A stretch of DNA of 64,000 nt, from contig JAEPON010000010.1 of NCBI GenBank assembly GCA_017642895.1, positions 1 through 64,000 on the forward strand, written 5' to 3'. Of this stretch, positions 18,659 to 27,417 are shown in pieces. How positions within the stretch are numbered: position 1 is the stretch's first letter; the number at the start of each line of letters is the position of its first letter. The stretch is from Roseitalea sp. GTDB lineage: Bacteria; Pseudomonadota; Alphaproteobacteria; Rhizobiales; Rhizobiaceae. The position numbers and the translations under genes were made by a program. The notes under the pieces were generated by a model that saw only the letters and a list, made by a program, of their open reading frames with translations, was not told the origin of the DNA and did not search any database.

Positions 18659-19171
18659 TCAGAGACGATAGAGGATCGTGTCGTTCCAGAACCGGTCAAG
18701 GCGCTGCATGGCCCTGTTCATTTTCTGGAACTCCTCGGCGTCAATGCCGCCGACCGCTTCGATCGAGGCGATATGGCGCTCGTAGAGGTCGGTGACGACA
18801 TCGGCCACATCACGCCCCTTGTCGGTCAGCGAGATCCGCACCGAACGGCGATCGGCCTTGGACTTTTTGTGGTGAATGAACCCGTCCTGCGCCAGCTTCT
18901 TGACATTGTAGGATACGTTGGATCCCAGATAATAGCCGCGCGAGCGCAGTTCGCCGGCGGTCAGCTCGCTGTCGCCGATGTTGAACAGCAAGATCGCCTG
19001 CACCGCGTTGATGTCGTCGCGGCCCGAACGGTCGAATTCGTCCTTGACGACGTCTTGCAAACGCCGGTGCAGCCTTTCCACAAGCTGCAGGGTTTCGTGG
19101 TACAGACGTCGCAAGGAATCGATGTCCGACTCCTCGCGCGGTTGGCCCACAATATTGGACTGGTTGATCAT
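18659..19171 (-). CDS. ldtR: MarR-family regulator LdtR
   Basis: This 170-aa winged-helix protein of the MarR family matches the LdtR group, known from Candidatus Liberibacter asiaticus and Sinorhizobium as a regulator of L,D-transpeptidase genes and osmotic tolerance. The motifs INAVQAILLFNIGDSELTAG, RGYYLGSNVSYNVKKL (recognition helix) and KADRRSVRISLTDKG (wing) are clear. The MINQSNIVGQPREESDIDSL start is typical. It lies downstream of the DUF6163-like gene and is convergent with DUF1295. A 10-bp palindrome lies upstream. Confidence 0.88.
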   Translation of the reverse strand: MINQSNIVGQPREESDIDSLRRLYHETLQLVERLHRRLQDVVKDEFDRSGRDDINAVQAILLFNIGDSELTAGELRSRGYYLGSNVSYNVKKLAQDGFIHHKKSKADRRSVRISLTDKGRDVADVVTDLYERHIASIEAVGGIDAEEFQKMNRAMQRLDRFWNDTILYRL

Positions 19172-19239
19172 AACTGCCTCACGTGTTTGGTCGGCGATGT
19201 GTCCCGCCTTTGTGAGGGCAACCTACGCAAAGCGCCTAA

Positions 19240-19249
19240 AATGCGCATT
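19240..19249. promoter_or_regulatory. Palindrome upstream of ldtR
   Basis: AATGCGCATT is a perfect 10-bp palindrome, 69 bases upstream of the ldtR start, in a short AT-rich patch unlike the surrounding DNA. It is a possible promoter or autoregulation site. Evidence is position and symmetry only. Confidence 0.25.
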
Positions 19250-19336
19250 AATTTGGAGCGTTAACGTCCCGTTGCCGCGCTGCAAACCGGCGTTGTCCTT
19301 AATGGAAAGTCAAACCGAACGGGGGCTTTCGACCGG

Positions 19337-19768
19337 TCAGGGCGCTGCAATACGCGCGGTTCGGCGCTCGATGAGTGTCGCACCCGCCATCAGGACCAGG
19401 CCGATCAGGCCGATCATGTTGGCGCCCGCAATCCCGGCGCGGAGCGAATATGTGCCAGTAAGGAACATATAGGCCGCAATTTCGGCGGTTGCTGCCAGAA
19501 CCCACAACACGACACCCCATCGGGTGGCGAGCCACAGACCGAGCGCGGCTGCCGGCATCAGCACCGCCAGTGTCGTAAAGACGATCCGGACGGACGGGGC
19601 CAGAAGGTCGAAACGCCATTGGCCGCCACCGGCTATTCCCGTCAGCCCGGCCCAATAGACCAGTCCCGAAATCAGGGCGTAAACCGCCAGCAGGCGCAGG
19701 AAGAACCCGAAGACGCGCTCGATTGTTCCCTTGCGCGGTTGGTGCAATCCGGTTTCAGCAATGACCAT
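19337..19768 (-). CDS. DUF6163-like small membrane protein
   Basis: This protein of about 143 aa has four hydrophobic segments, around residues 20-45, 60-80, 85-105 and 110-130. It resembles the DUF6163 family that accompanies ldtR in rhizobia. An upstream GTG at 19780 is an alternative start; neither has a strong Shine-Dalgarno. It is divergent from hemB. Function is unknown; the constant association with ldtR and hemB suggests an envelope role. Confidence 0.7.
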   Translation of the reverse strand: MVIAETGLHQPRKGTIERVFGFFLRLLAVYALISGLVYWAGLTGIAGGGQWRFDLLAPSVRIVFTTLAVLMPAAALGLWLATRWGVVLWVLAATAEIAAYMFLTGTYSLRAGIAGANMIGLIGLVLMAGATLIERRTARIAAP

Positions 19769-19885
19769 CGGGGCCCCCACACGACTGCATGCGATATGTC
19801 AGCCAGCCTCAGCCAACGGTTTGCGAAAGGCCGAGCGGGTTGTAAAGCCTGAACAGGAAAAAGTCCGATCGGGAGTTGAAGAGCG

Positions 19886-20902
19886 ATGAGAGAAACCGCG
19901 CCGAAACGCAGCGTCGACGAGATCACCGGCAGCCGCCGGATGCGCCGGATGCGCAAGGCGGACTGGGCGCGCCGGCTCGTGCAGGAGACACGGCTTGGCG
20001 TCGATGACCTGATCTGGCCGATCTTCATCATGGAGGGCGAGGACAAGACCGAAGCCATCGGGGCGATGCCGGGCATCGATCGGCTGACGCTGGACCGCGC
20101 CGTCGCGGCGGCCGAAGAAGCGCACGGGCTCGGGATTCCGGCCATTGCAACCTTTGCCAACATCCCCATGGACCGCAAGGACCGGACCGGAAGCCACGCG
20201 CTCGATGCCGACAACATCATCAACCGTGTGACAGCGGCGATCAAACGGGCCGTGCCCGACATCGGCATCATCACCGATCCTGCGCTTGATCCGTTCACCG
20301 ATCATGGCCATGACGGCGTGCTGCGCGACGGGATCATCGTCAATGACGAGACGGTCGACATCATCGCGCGCGCCGCGGTCATGCAGGCCGATGCCGGCGC
20401 CGACATCATCGCGCCGTCCGACATGATGGACGGACGGATCGGCGCGATCCGCGATGCGCTGGATGCGGCCGGCCACCAGGATGTGGCCATCATGTCCTAC
20501 ACGGCGAAGTTCGCCTCGGCCTGCTACGGCCCCTATCGCGAGGCGATCGGCACGGGCGGGCTACTGAAGGGCGACAAAAAGACCTATTATGTCGATCCGG
20601 CCAACACGGACGAAGCCGTGCGCGAGGCCGAGCAAGACCTTGTCGAGGGCGCCGACATGCTGATGGTCAAGCCCGCCCTGCCCTATCTGGATGTGTGCTG
20701 GCGGATCAAGTCCGAGCTGCGCGTGCCGGTCTATGCCTATCAGGTGTCGGGCGAATATGCGATGATCGAAGCGGCGGCCGCCAATGGGTGGATCGATGGC
20801 GAACGGGTGATGATGGAAAAGCTGGCGGCTTTCAAGCGCGCCGGATGCGACGGGATCCTCACCTATTTCGCGCCCCGCGTCGCGCGCCTTTTGAACCAAT
20901 GA
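19886..20902 (+). CDS. hemB: Delta-aminolevulinic acid dehydratase (porphobilinogen synthase)
   Basis: This 338-aa enzyme condenses two 5-aminolevulinates to porphobilinogen in heme and cobalamin synthesis. The Schiff-base lysines are Lys208 (SYTAKFAS) and Lys262 (MVKPALPYLD). The metal region reads DPALDPFTDHGHDG (131-144), with Asp where zinc enzymes have Cys, so this is the magnesium-type enzyme. The ATG has GAAGAG upstream. An RDD-family gene follows 46 bases downstream in the same direction. Confidence 0.97.
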   Translation: MRETAPKRSVDEITGSRRMRRMRKADWARRLVQETRLGVDDLIWPIFIMEGEDKTEAIGAMPGIDRLTLDRAVAAAEEAHGLGIPAIATFANIPMDRKDRTGSHALDADNIINRVTAAIKRAVPDIGIITDPALDPFTDHGHDGVLRDGIIVNDETVDIIARAAVMQADAGADIIAPSDMMDGRIGAIRDALDAAGHQDVAIMSYTAKFASACYGPYREAIGTGGLLKGDKKTYYVDPANTDEAVREAEQDLVEGADMLMVKPALPYLDVCWRIKSELRVPVYAYQVSGEYAMIEAAAANGWIDGERVMMEKLAAFKRAGCDGILTYFAPRVARLLNQ

Positions 20903-20948
20903 GGGCCGATCGCTTGAAGCGGGCAGTGCGCACCGCCATGTAAAGGCC

Positions 20949-21434
20949 ATGACACAGACCGACGCAATGACTGCGGCCGCCCCGGCCGGTTTCGACGATT
21001 GGCGCCTTTTTGAAGGCGTGCGGACGCGGCGCGTCCTGGCGTTCCTGGTCGATTATGCGCTGGTGATCCTGCTTGTCGCGCTGGCCGTGCCTGTCGTCGG
21101 GCTTTTGGGCATCGTCACCTTTGGCGTGGCCTGGCTGCTCTATGCGATCCTCGCCCCGCTGGTGGCGCTTTGCTATGTCGCCTGGACCGTCGGCGGCCCT
21201 GAACAGGCAACGCTTGGCATGCGGATGGCCGGGATCAGGCTGGTGCGCTATGACGGCCAGCCGATCGACTGGATGACAGCGATCGTGCATGCGGTGCTGT
21301 TCTGGGCGGCCAATGTGATCCTGACGCCGTTCATCGTGCTGGTCGCGCTGTTCACCCGCCACAAGAGGCTGCTGCACGATTTGGCGCTCGGTACCACCGT
21401 TGTGCGCACGGACCGATTTCTGGCCGTTGCGTAG
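20949..21434 (+). CDS. RDD-family membrane protein
   Basis: This 161-aa protein has the RDD domain: TRRVLAFLVDYALVILLVAL at the first helix (the R/D pair), then PEQATLGMRMAGIRLVRYDG, and a last helix ending in RHKRLLHDLALGTTVV. Three to four membrane segments are seen. RDD proteins are proposed transport or membrane-integrity factors, but no defined role is known. It lies between hemB and bpt. An internal ATG at 20967 is an alternative start. Confidence 0.9.
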   Translation: MTQTDAMTAAAPAGFDDWRLFEGVRTRRVLAFLVDYALVILLVALAVPVVGLLGIVTFGVAWLLYAILAPLVALCYVAWTVGGPEQATLGMRMAGIRLVRYDGQPIDWMTAIVHAVLFWAANVILTPFIVLVALFTRHKRLLHDLALGTTVVRTDRFLAVA

Positions 21435-21525
21435 CGGCGGTTTTTTGATAGCTTGAGCGGACGCGCCGCCGCGCCTCCGCGACCCGGCGCAACCGACGCG
21501 TTTTCGACAGCGGCTGTTGCGGGTG

Positions 21526-22275
21526 ATGACGAAACACAGCGCCAAAGCGCCACAGTTCTTTTTGACGTCGCCGGCGCCCTGCCCCTATCTGGACGGGCAG
21601 TTCGAGCGCAAGGTGTTCACTCATCTGGTGGGCGAAAAAGCCTCCGAAATGAATGATCTGCTGACGCTGGGCGGCTTTCGCAGAAGCCAGAACATCGCCT
21701 ATCGCCCGGCATGCGAAACCTGCCGCGCCTGCATTTCCGTGCGCATTCTGGCGGACGAATTCCGGCCGACCCGCTCCATGCAGCGCATCAACCGGCGCAA
21801 CAGCGATCTGATCGGGACCGAATACACCGCCGAACCTTCCAGCGAGCAATATTCCCTGTTCCGGCGCTATCTCGACGCGCGCCATTCTGGCGGCGGCATG
21901 AGCGACATGACGGTGCTCGACTATGCGATGATGGTCGAGGACACGCACGTCAAGTCGCGGGTGATCGAATATCGCCGGCGCGGGCCGGACAGTTTCGTGA
22001 CCGGACAGGGCGAAGGACCGCTGGTCGCGGTCGCCCTGTCGGACATGATGAGCGATGGCTATTCGATGGTCTATTCGTTCTTCGATCCGGCCGAGGAGCA
22101 CCGGTCGCTCGGCACATGGATGATTCTCGACCATATCGAGCGCGCCCGCAAACAGGGGCTTACCCATGTCTATCTGGGCTATTGGGTCGCCGGATCGCGC
22201 AAGATGGAATACAAGACGCGCTTTTTGCCCCAGGAACATCTGACCGGCAATGGCTGGGAACGTCATGAGGGCTGA
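21526..22275 (+). CDS. bpt: Aspartate/glutamate leucyltransferase (arginyl-tRNA--protein transferase family)
   Basis: This 249-aa aminoacyl-tRNA protein transferase adds Leu to N-terminal Asp/Glu, marking proteins for ClpS-ClpAP degradation. The N-terminal Cys motif is [13 protein letters not shown], the paired [11 protein letters not shown] follows, and the C-terminal GNAT-like part includes [14 protein letters not shown] and [15 protein letters not shown]. Length and order match rhizobial bpt/ate. I chose ATG 21526; a TTG at 21517 is less likely. Confidence 0.93.
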   Translation: MTKHSAKAPQFFLTSPAPCPYLDGQFERKVFTHLVGEKASEMNDLLTLGGFRRSQNIAYRPACETCRACISVRILADEFRPTRSMQRINRRNSDLIGTEYTAEPSSEQYSLFRRYLDARHSGGGMSDMTVLDYAMMVEDTHVKSRVIEYRRRGPDSFVTGQGEGPLVAVALSDMMSDGYSMVYSFFDPAEEHRSLGTWMILDHIERARKQGLTHVYLGYWVAGSRKMEYKTRFLPQEHLTGNGWERHEG

Positions 22276-22316
22276 CGCGGCTTGACACTTTTGCGGGCCG
22301 CCCCGCTACTGGCCCG

Positions 22317-23204
22317 ATGACGCCCCATGCCAAGGGATTGCTGCTGACCGCCATCGGTGGTGTCGCACTCAGCTTCGACATTCCGATGATCAAGCTGGGC
22401 GGCGGCGATGCCTGGTCGGCGATGGTCGTGCGCGCGGGCAGCGCCTTCATCGCCGCGCTCCTGATCAAGCAGGTCGCCCAATGGCTGACCGGACGCACGA
22501 TCATACTGCTTCCCGGCCGTATCGGCGTGCTCATCGCCGCGCTCTACGGGCTGACGGTCTTTGCCTTCGTGATCGCGGTCAAGAACACCAGCGCCGCCAA
22601 TGTCGCCTTCATCATCGCATTCACGCCGGCGTTCACGGCGATAACCGCATGGACGTTCCTCGGTGAACGGCCCTCGCGGGCGACACTGGCGACCATCGCC
22701 GTCATGTTGTTGGCGGTGGCCATCATCGTCTCGGACGGGTTGCAGGCGGGCAGCCTGCTCGGCGATGCGTGTGCGATGGCCGCGGCGCTGTTGATCGCCG
22801 TGGTGATCACGCTGTCGCGCTCGGCCAAGGCCGAATTCGGCTTTGCGCCGATGGTCGGCGGCATCGGTCCGACCGTTCTTGGGTTGGCGATGCTTGGCTG
22901 GCTCGGCGAGCCGGTGCGCGTCGACAACGCCGCCTGGCATGTCTTCAACGGCATGGTCCTGCTGCCGATCGCCTATTGGTGCCTGGCGACGGGCCCCAAA
23001 TACATCTCGGCGCCGGAAGTGAGCATGTTCTACCTGCTCGAAACCGTGCTGGCGCCGGTCTGGGTCTGGCTGATCTTCACCGAAGCGCCGCGCCCGGCCG
23101 TGCTGATCGGGGGCGCGCTGCTGATCGGTGCGCTCGGCGCCCATGCGCTGTGGCAGTTGCGCGGTCGTGGACGGCGCGTTCAGCCACCAGCGAACTCGCC
23201 GTGA
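22317..23204 (+). CDS. EamA/DMT-family transporter
   Basis: This 295-aa protein has ten predicted membrane helices in two EamA repeats (the first ends near FLGERPSRATL, the second near WLIFTEAPRPAVLIGG). It is a drug/metabolite exporter-type protein with unknown substrate. Its end overlaps the flavin reductase gene by 25 bases, tail to tail. Because it borders the monooxygenase cassette it could export a product of that pathway, but nothing in the sequence proves this. Confidence 0.85.
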   Translation: MTPHAKGLLLTAIGGVALSFDIPMIKLGGGDAWSAMVVRAGSAFIAALLIKQVAQWLTGRTIILLPGRIGVLIAALYGLTVFAFVIAVKNTSAANVAFIIAFTPAFTAITAWTFLGERPSRATLATIAVMLLAVAIIVSDGLQAGSLLGDACAMAAALLIAVVITLSRSAKAEFGFAPMVGGIGPTVLGLAMLGWLGEPVRVDNAAWHVFNGMVLLPIAYWCLATGPKYISAPEVSMFYLLETVLAPVWVWLIFTEAPRPAVLIGGALLIGALGAHALWQLRGRGRRVQPPANSP

Positions 23205-23677
23205 ACGTAGAGCAACGGCGCGTCAGGCGCAGCGGCAAACGACAGCACGCGGCCGACGAGAACATCATGGTCGCCGGCGCTCAGAACATGTTCGATCGCG
23301 CAGTCGAACCAGGCAATCGCACCGGCGATGCGCGGCCGCCCGCTGGGCAGCCGCACCGCATCAATGCCGCCGAACCGCTCCTGCGGCAAACCCCGGGTGA
23401 ACCGCTCGGCAAGATCGCGTTGCCCGGCGCCGAGCACTGAAATCGTATACCCACCGCTTTCCAGAAAAGCCGCGCGGCTGGCGCTCTGCTTCCGGATCGA
23501 CCACAGCACCAAGGCCGGATCGAGCGACACGGTGTTGAATGAATTGCACGTCATGCCGTGATCGGCGTCATCGTGACGGGTCGCGGCGATGGTCACGCCC
23601 GTGGCGAAACAGCCCATCGCCCGCTTGAGCTCGGCCGTCTCGAGCGCGGTCAGATTGAGGTGGGCATCAGCGTTCAT
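23180..23677 (-). CDS. Flavin reductase (FMN-binding split-barrel), SmoA-like
   Basis: This 165-aa NAD(P)H:flavin oxidoreductase of the flavin_reduct (HpaC/SsuE-like) family supplies reduced FMN to a partner monooxygenase. The family features are AMGCFATGVTIAAT near the start, GMTCNSFNTVSLDPALVLW and HDVLVGRVLSF. The ATG at 23677 has a good AGAGGA upstream. It lies 11 bases after an aldo/keto reductase gene, itself overlapping an LLM monooxygenase gene, so the three form an operon. This is the enzyme set of the sulfoquinovose monooxygenase pathway. Confidence 0.85.
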   Translation of the reverse strand: MNADAHLNLTALETAELKRAMGCFATGVTIAATRHDDADHGMTCNSFNTVSLDPALVLWSIRKQSASRAAFLESGGYTISVLGAGQRDLAERFTRGLPQERFGGIDAVRLPSGRPRIAGAIAWFDCAIEHVLSAGDHDVLVGRVLSFAAAPDAPLLYVHGEFAGG

Positions 23678-23688
23678 GGGCTTTCCTC

Positions 23689-24597
23689 TCAAGGGACTTC
23701 CTTGCCCTGGGCCAGTGTCCACAGCTCGAACCAGGTTTCGCGATCGAGCGTGACCTTGAGCGCATCGGCGATGTTGGCGATCCGCTTCAGCGAATTGGTG
23801 CCGACAACCGGCATGATGCGCGCTGGATGCGCCATCAGCCAGGCCAGCGCAACCGCTTCGGCCGCCACGCCGAAACTGACGCCGATCTCGGTCAGCCGCG
23901 GCATGGTGCGCTTGCCCACCTCGCTACCGGGCATGAAGAGTTCACCGCCACCGAGCGGCGACCAGGCCATCGGCGGCCTTCCATCGATTTGCGCCTTGGC
24001 GATCTGGCCGTTGGTGAAGGCGGAGGGGTTCAGGATGCTGATTTCGATCTGGTTGGTCAGAAGCCGGTGCTTCATGGCCGATTGCAGCAGGTCGATATCC
24101 CACGGCATGAAGTTGGAGACGCCGACGCCGCGCACCTTGCCCTCATCCACGAGCGCATCAAGCACCGCGCCCGTCTCGTGATGGTCCATGAGCGGATCCG
24201 GCCTGTGGATGAGCAGCAGGTCGATGACGTCGACGCCGATGCGCTTTAGCGAATTGTCGACCGAATCGCGGATATGAGTGGCCGACGTGTCATAGTGCTT
24301 GACGCGGCGGTGCGGAAACTTGCCCGGCGACATCAACATGATGTCGCATTTGGTGATGATCTGCATCTTCTGCTTGAGCGATGCATGGCCATGCAGGGCG
24401 CGGCCGAAGATGGCCTCGCATTCATAGTCGCCGTAAATGTCGGCATGATCGAACGTGGTGATGCCCTGGTCGAGGCATGCCTCGACCTTTTCGACAACAT
24501 GACCCAGCGACTGGTCATGGTCGCCGGCCAATCGCCAGACACCGTAGACAAGCCGGCTCATGGGCGGCATGCCATGGCCGAAATCGATGGTCTCCAT
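23689..24597 (-). CDS. Aldo/keto reductase, SmoB-like
   Basis: This 302-aa NADPH-dependent reductase has the AKR tetrad visible: Asp53 and Tyr55 in ADIYGDY, Lys83 in ITKCD and His131 in LLLIHRPDP. The segment GVGVSNFMPWDIDLLQSAMK is the usual strand-7 region. The ATG overlaps the stop of the LLM gene (TGATG), so the genes are coupled. In Agrobacterium, SmoB of this type reduces 6-oxo-glucose to glucose after desulfonation of sulfoquinovose. Equivalence here is inferred from neighbours and similarity recalled from memory. Confidence 0.85.
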   Translation of the reverse strand: METIDFGHGMPPMSRLVYGVWRLAGDHDQSLGHVVEKVEACLDQGITTFDHADIYGDYECEAIFGRALHGHASLKQKMQIITKCDIMLMSPGKFPHRRVKHYDTSATHIRDSVDNSLKRIGVDVIDLLLIHRPDPLMDHHETGAVLDALVDEGKVRGVGVSNFMPWDIDLLQSAMKHRLLTNQIEISILNPSAFTNGQIAKAQIDGRPPMAWSPLGGGELFMPGSEVGKRTMPRLTEIGVSFGVAAEAVALAWLMAHPARIMPVVGTNSLKRIANIADALKVTLDRETWFELWTLAQGKEVP

Positions 24598-25754
24598 CAG
24601 CGTCTTTCTCCAACCCCCAACGGCGTTGCGGGCGTTTGTTCGGGCACGCGCCCATAGACATGGGGCAGCGAGCAGGTTTGCAAGTGCGGCAAAACCTTCT
24701 GCCCGAAATTGACGCACTCATCCAGATGCGGATAGCCTGAAAAGATGAAGGCGCGAATGCCCATCTTGCGGTAGCGTTCGATCTTCGTCACCACCTGGTC
24801 GACAGAGCCGACAAGCGCGGCGCCACAGCCCGACCGGGCGCGGCCGATGCCTGTCCACAAATGCGGCTCGACAAAGCCGAATTCGTCGGCATTGTCGCGA
24901 TTGGCAGCCTGGAGCGACACACCGAGTGTTTTTGCATCGAGCGCGCGGCCGCGGATTTCGTCGCCCTTGCCGTCATCGAGCCGCGACACGAGTTCATCGG
25001 CATATTCATACGCCTCGGCCTCGGTGTCGCGCACGATCACATGCACCCGCAGGCCGTAGTCGAGCACCCGCCCATGGGCCTCCGCGCGGGCATGGACGGC
25101 CTTCATACGCTCGGCGAGCAGTTCCTCGGGCTCGGGCCACATCAGGTAGACATCGCAATGGTGGCCGCACAGTTCGACCGCATCGGGCGAATAACCGCCG
25201 AAATACAAGAGCGGGCCACCATTTTGCTGATAGGGCCGAACCGGATCGGTGTTCAGCCCCCGGAGCCGGTAGATCTCGCCTTCATAGTTGATCTCGTCGC
25301 GTGTCCAGGCCTGGCGCAGGATCTCGACCACTTCTGTGGAGCGGCGGTAGCGCAGCTCGCTGGATGCTTCTTCGCCCGGCTGGTTCGACGAGATGACGTT
25401 GAGCGTCAACCGCCCTTTCATGACATGGTCGACGGTCGCCACCGCGCGCGCCAGCATTGCCGGATGCACCTCGCCGCAGCGGATCGCCGCCAGCATGTTG
25501 ATGTTCCCGGTCAGGGGCGCCATGGCGGAGACGAAGCTCCACGTGTCCTGCCCCACCTGGTAGGAGGACGGGCATAAAATGTTGCGGTATCCCAGCGCGT
25601 CCGCGGTGCGCACGATTTCGCTGGTGTGCTCGAACGACGAGCGCAAATCGCCGTCCGGTACGCCCAGAAAACGATAATCGTCCGAACAGATGGGCGCGAA
25701 CCAGGCGACTTCCGCCGCATCCAGATCGGCGCTCTTTACCGGCACAACACTCAT
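24597..25754 (-). CDS. LLM-class flavin-dependent monooxygenase, candidate sulfoquinovose monooxygenase (SmoC-like)
   Basis: This 385-aa TIM-barrel monooxygenase of the SsuD-like group uses reduced FMN and oxygen, typically to cleave a carbon-sulfonate bond. Key stretches are WFAPICSDDYRFLG at the N-terminus, LTLNVISSNQPGEEA and PHLWTGIGRARSGCGAALVG. The latter two are features I associate with the SmoC/SQ monooxygenase branch rather than classic SsuD. The ATG at 25754 has GGGAG upstream. It heads an operon with the reductase genes and is divergent from a GntR regulator. No ssuABC or tau genes are near. Confidence 0.8.
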   Translation of the reverse strand: MSVVPVKSADLDAAEVAWFAPICSDDYRFLGVPDGDLRSSFEHTSEIVRTADALGYRNILCPSSYQVGQDTWSFVSAMAPLTGNINMLAAIRCGEVHPAMLARAVATVDHVMKGRLTLNVISSNQPGEEASSELRYRRSTEVVEILRQAWTRDEINYEGEIYRLRGLNTDPVRPYQQNGGPLLYFGGYSPDAVELCGHHCDVYLMWPEPEELLAERMKAVHARAEAHGRVLDYGLRVHVIVRDTEAEAYEYADELVSRLDDGKGDEIRGRALDAKTLGVSLQAANRDNADEFGFVEPHLWTGIGRARSGCGAALVGSVDQVVTKIERYRKMGIRAFIFSGYPHLDECVNFGQKVLPHLQTCSLPHVYGRVPEQTPATPLGVGERR

Positions 25755-25782
25755 TGGCGATCGCTCCCGACTGACAGTGTGG

Positions 25783-25796
25783 GCCGCGTGCGCGGC
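25783..25796. promoter_or_regulatory. Palindrome in the LLM/GntR divergent promoter
   Basis: GCCGCG and CGCGGC flank a two-base centre, 28 bases upstream of the LLM start. It is a possible GntR operator or leader hairpin. The symmetry is GC-rich and so only weakly significant here. Confidence 0.3.
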
Positions 25797-25911
25797 AGCT
25801 TTATTTTCCTGACAGCTAGCATCCGCCCGCACATGTATCAATAGTGAATGAATTGAAGCGGTGACAGCGCTTTTTCATCGGCCTATGGTCGCCAGCCAGG
25901 GGGACGCAAAG

Positions 25912-26631
25912 GTGGCGGAGAAACCGGCCCGGGGCAGCGCGCTGCCGCTCTACATCCAGATTTCCGAATTGCTGACCCGCGAGATCGCCGCCGGCATCTG
26001 GCCCGACGGAACCCGGCTGCCGACCGAGATCGAACTGGCCGGGAGCCTGGGCGTGGCGGTCGGGACGTTGCGCAAGGCGCTGGCCGAACTCGAAGCACGC
26101 GGGCTTTTGGAGCGCCGGCAGGGATCAGGCACCTATGTACGCGCCAGGGCACGGACGGGCGCGATCTATGAATTTTTCCATCTCGAACTGAAGGATGGTG
26201 CCGGCCTGCCTACGGCGCGCATCCTGTCGCTGGACCGCGTGCGGCATCCAGATTTCGCGCCGCGGTTCGGCGATGGCGCATCGGACAGGGCCTGGCGTAT
26301 CCGCCGGCTGCGTTTTCTGGGCGAGACGCCAGCGGCGCTCGAAGAAATCTGGTTCGACACGCGCCATGCGACGAGCCTCGATATCGATTCAATCAATGAG
26401 TCGATGCATCTGTTCTATCGGCAAAATCTCGGCTTTTGGATCGCCCGCGTCGAGGACCGGGTGTCCGTCGCCCCCTGCCCGGATTTCGCGCCACCGGGCA
26501 GCCCGTTCCAGCCCGGCGCATCGCTTGGCCATGTCGAACGCATCTCCTGGGGCCATGCGGGCACGGTCGAGGAATATTCGCGCAACTGGTTTGATCCGGA
26601 CACGGTGGCCTATGTGGCGCGGTGGGCGTGA
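25912..26631 (+). CDS. GntR-family regulator with UTRA domain
   Basis: This HutC-type repressor has an N-terminal winged helix (LPLYIQISELLTREIAAGIW, then LPTEIELAGSLGVAVGTLRK) followed by a ligand-binding UTRA domain of about 150 residues. I chose GTG 25912 because AGGGGGA lies seven bases upstream and the winged helix begins a few residues later; a GTG at 25861 and an ATG at 25885 are alternatives. It is divergent from the monooxygenase operon and so is its likely regulator, with a sugar or sugar-sulfonate as possible effector. Confidence 0.88.
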   Translation: MAEKPARGSALPLYIQISELLTREIAAGIWPDGTRLPTEIELAGSLGVAVGTLRKALAELEARGLLERRQGSGTYVRARARTGAIYEFFHLELKDGAGLPTARILSLDRVRHPDFAPRFGDGASDRAWRIRRLRFLGETPAALEEIWFDTRHATSLDIDSINESMHLFYRQNLGFWIARVEDRVSVAPCPDFAPPGSPFQPGASLGHVERISWGHAGTVEEYSRNWFDPDTVAYVARWA

Positions 26632-27323
26632 AACCACCGGTCGAGGAACCCGAAATACCAGCGCTTGAGCGCTACATCGTGGCGGGCGAACCCCGCGTCC
26701 TGTTCCGCCTTTGACTGGGTTCCCGGGCGACCGACATGATCGGCGAACTCCGTCTGCCACTGATCGAGGATCGTGCGCGTCACCTCGGGATGGAACTGGA
26801 ACCCGATCGTCGTTCCGCCGGCCCGAAACGCCTGGTTCGGCGTCAGCGCCGGATCGCCATGGGCCAGCATCGTCGCGCCGGGCGGCACGGTCCAGCCCTG
26901 CTGGTTTCCGTTGAGCGTCATCATCGGCCCGTGAAAAATGTCACCGCCGGCCGGCGTCACGTCCAGCGGGTAGAACCCCATGGCCATGCGCCCGTGCGGA
27001 TTGAAATCGACGGACGCGCCAAGAACATGGGCGATCAGTTGCGAACCCAGACACACGCCGACCAGCGGCACCGACTTGGCCATCGCCTGCTCGATCAGCC
27101 GGCACTCTCCGGCGAGATAGGGATGCTCCGCCAGATCGGTCACCATTTGCGGGCCGCCCATGATCATCACGCCCGCCTCATCGCCAGTCAGCGCCGGCAG
27201 GGTTTCGCCGCGCCAGGGCTCGACCACGCGGATGTCGTGACCGCGCGCGATCAAATGCTGCCGGCCCCCATCGGGTTCGGCCACGGCCCAGTGCTCGATC
27301 ACGTAGAGGGGATTTTCCGACAC
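26610..27323 (-). CDS. Class I glutamine amidotransferase-like protein
   Basis: This 237-aa protein has the class I GATase triad Cys91 (GVCLGSQ), His178 and Glu180 (FHPE). It resembles the stand-alone GMP-synthase-like amidotransferases, some of which hydrolyse gamma-glutamyl compounds. Acceptor and substrate are unknown. It ends inside the 3' end of the GntR gene, overlapping it by 22 bases tail to tail, and so belongs to a separate transcript. Confidence 0.88.
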   Translation of the reverse strand: MSENPLYVIEHWAVAEPDGGRQHLIARGHDIRVVEPWRGETLPALTGDEAGVMIMGGPQMVTDLAEHPYLAGECRLIEQAMAKSVPLVGVCLGSQLIAHVLGASVDFNPHGRMAMGFYPLDVTPAGGDIFHGPMMTLNGNQQGWTVPPGATMLAHGDPALTPNQAFRAGGTTIGFQFHPEVTRTILDQWQTEFADHVGRPGTQSKAEQDAGFARHDVALKRWYFGFLDRWFHAHRAT

Positions 27324-27417
27324 GCGGACGGCTCCATCGTCAGGTCAACCCTGCGATGCCGACGAGCGGCGCCTTGGTCAACAGGGTTTGTGCACCGACC
27401 GATATCCTGCTGACGCA

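Noticed and set aside
23180..25754. Reading the monooxygenase cassette as an ssu alkanesulfonate operon
   Set aside because: There are no ssuABC transporter genes, and an aldo/keto reductase is not part of ssu operons. The reductase pattern fits the sulfo-SMO type better.
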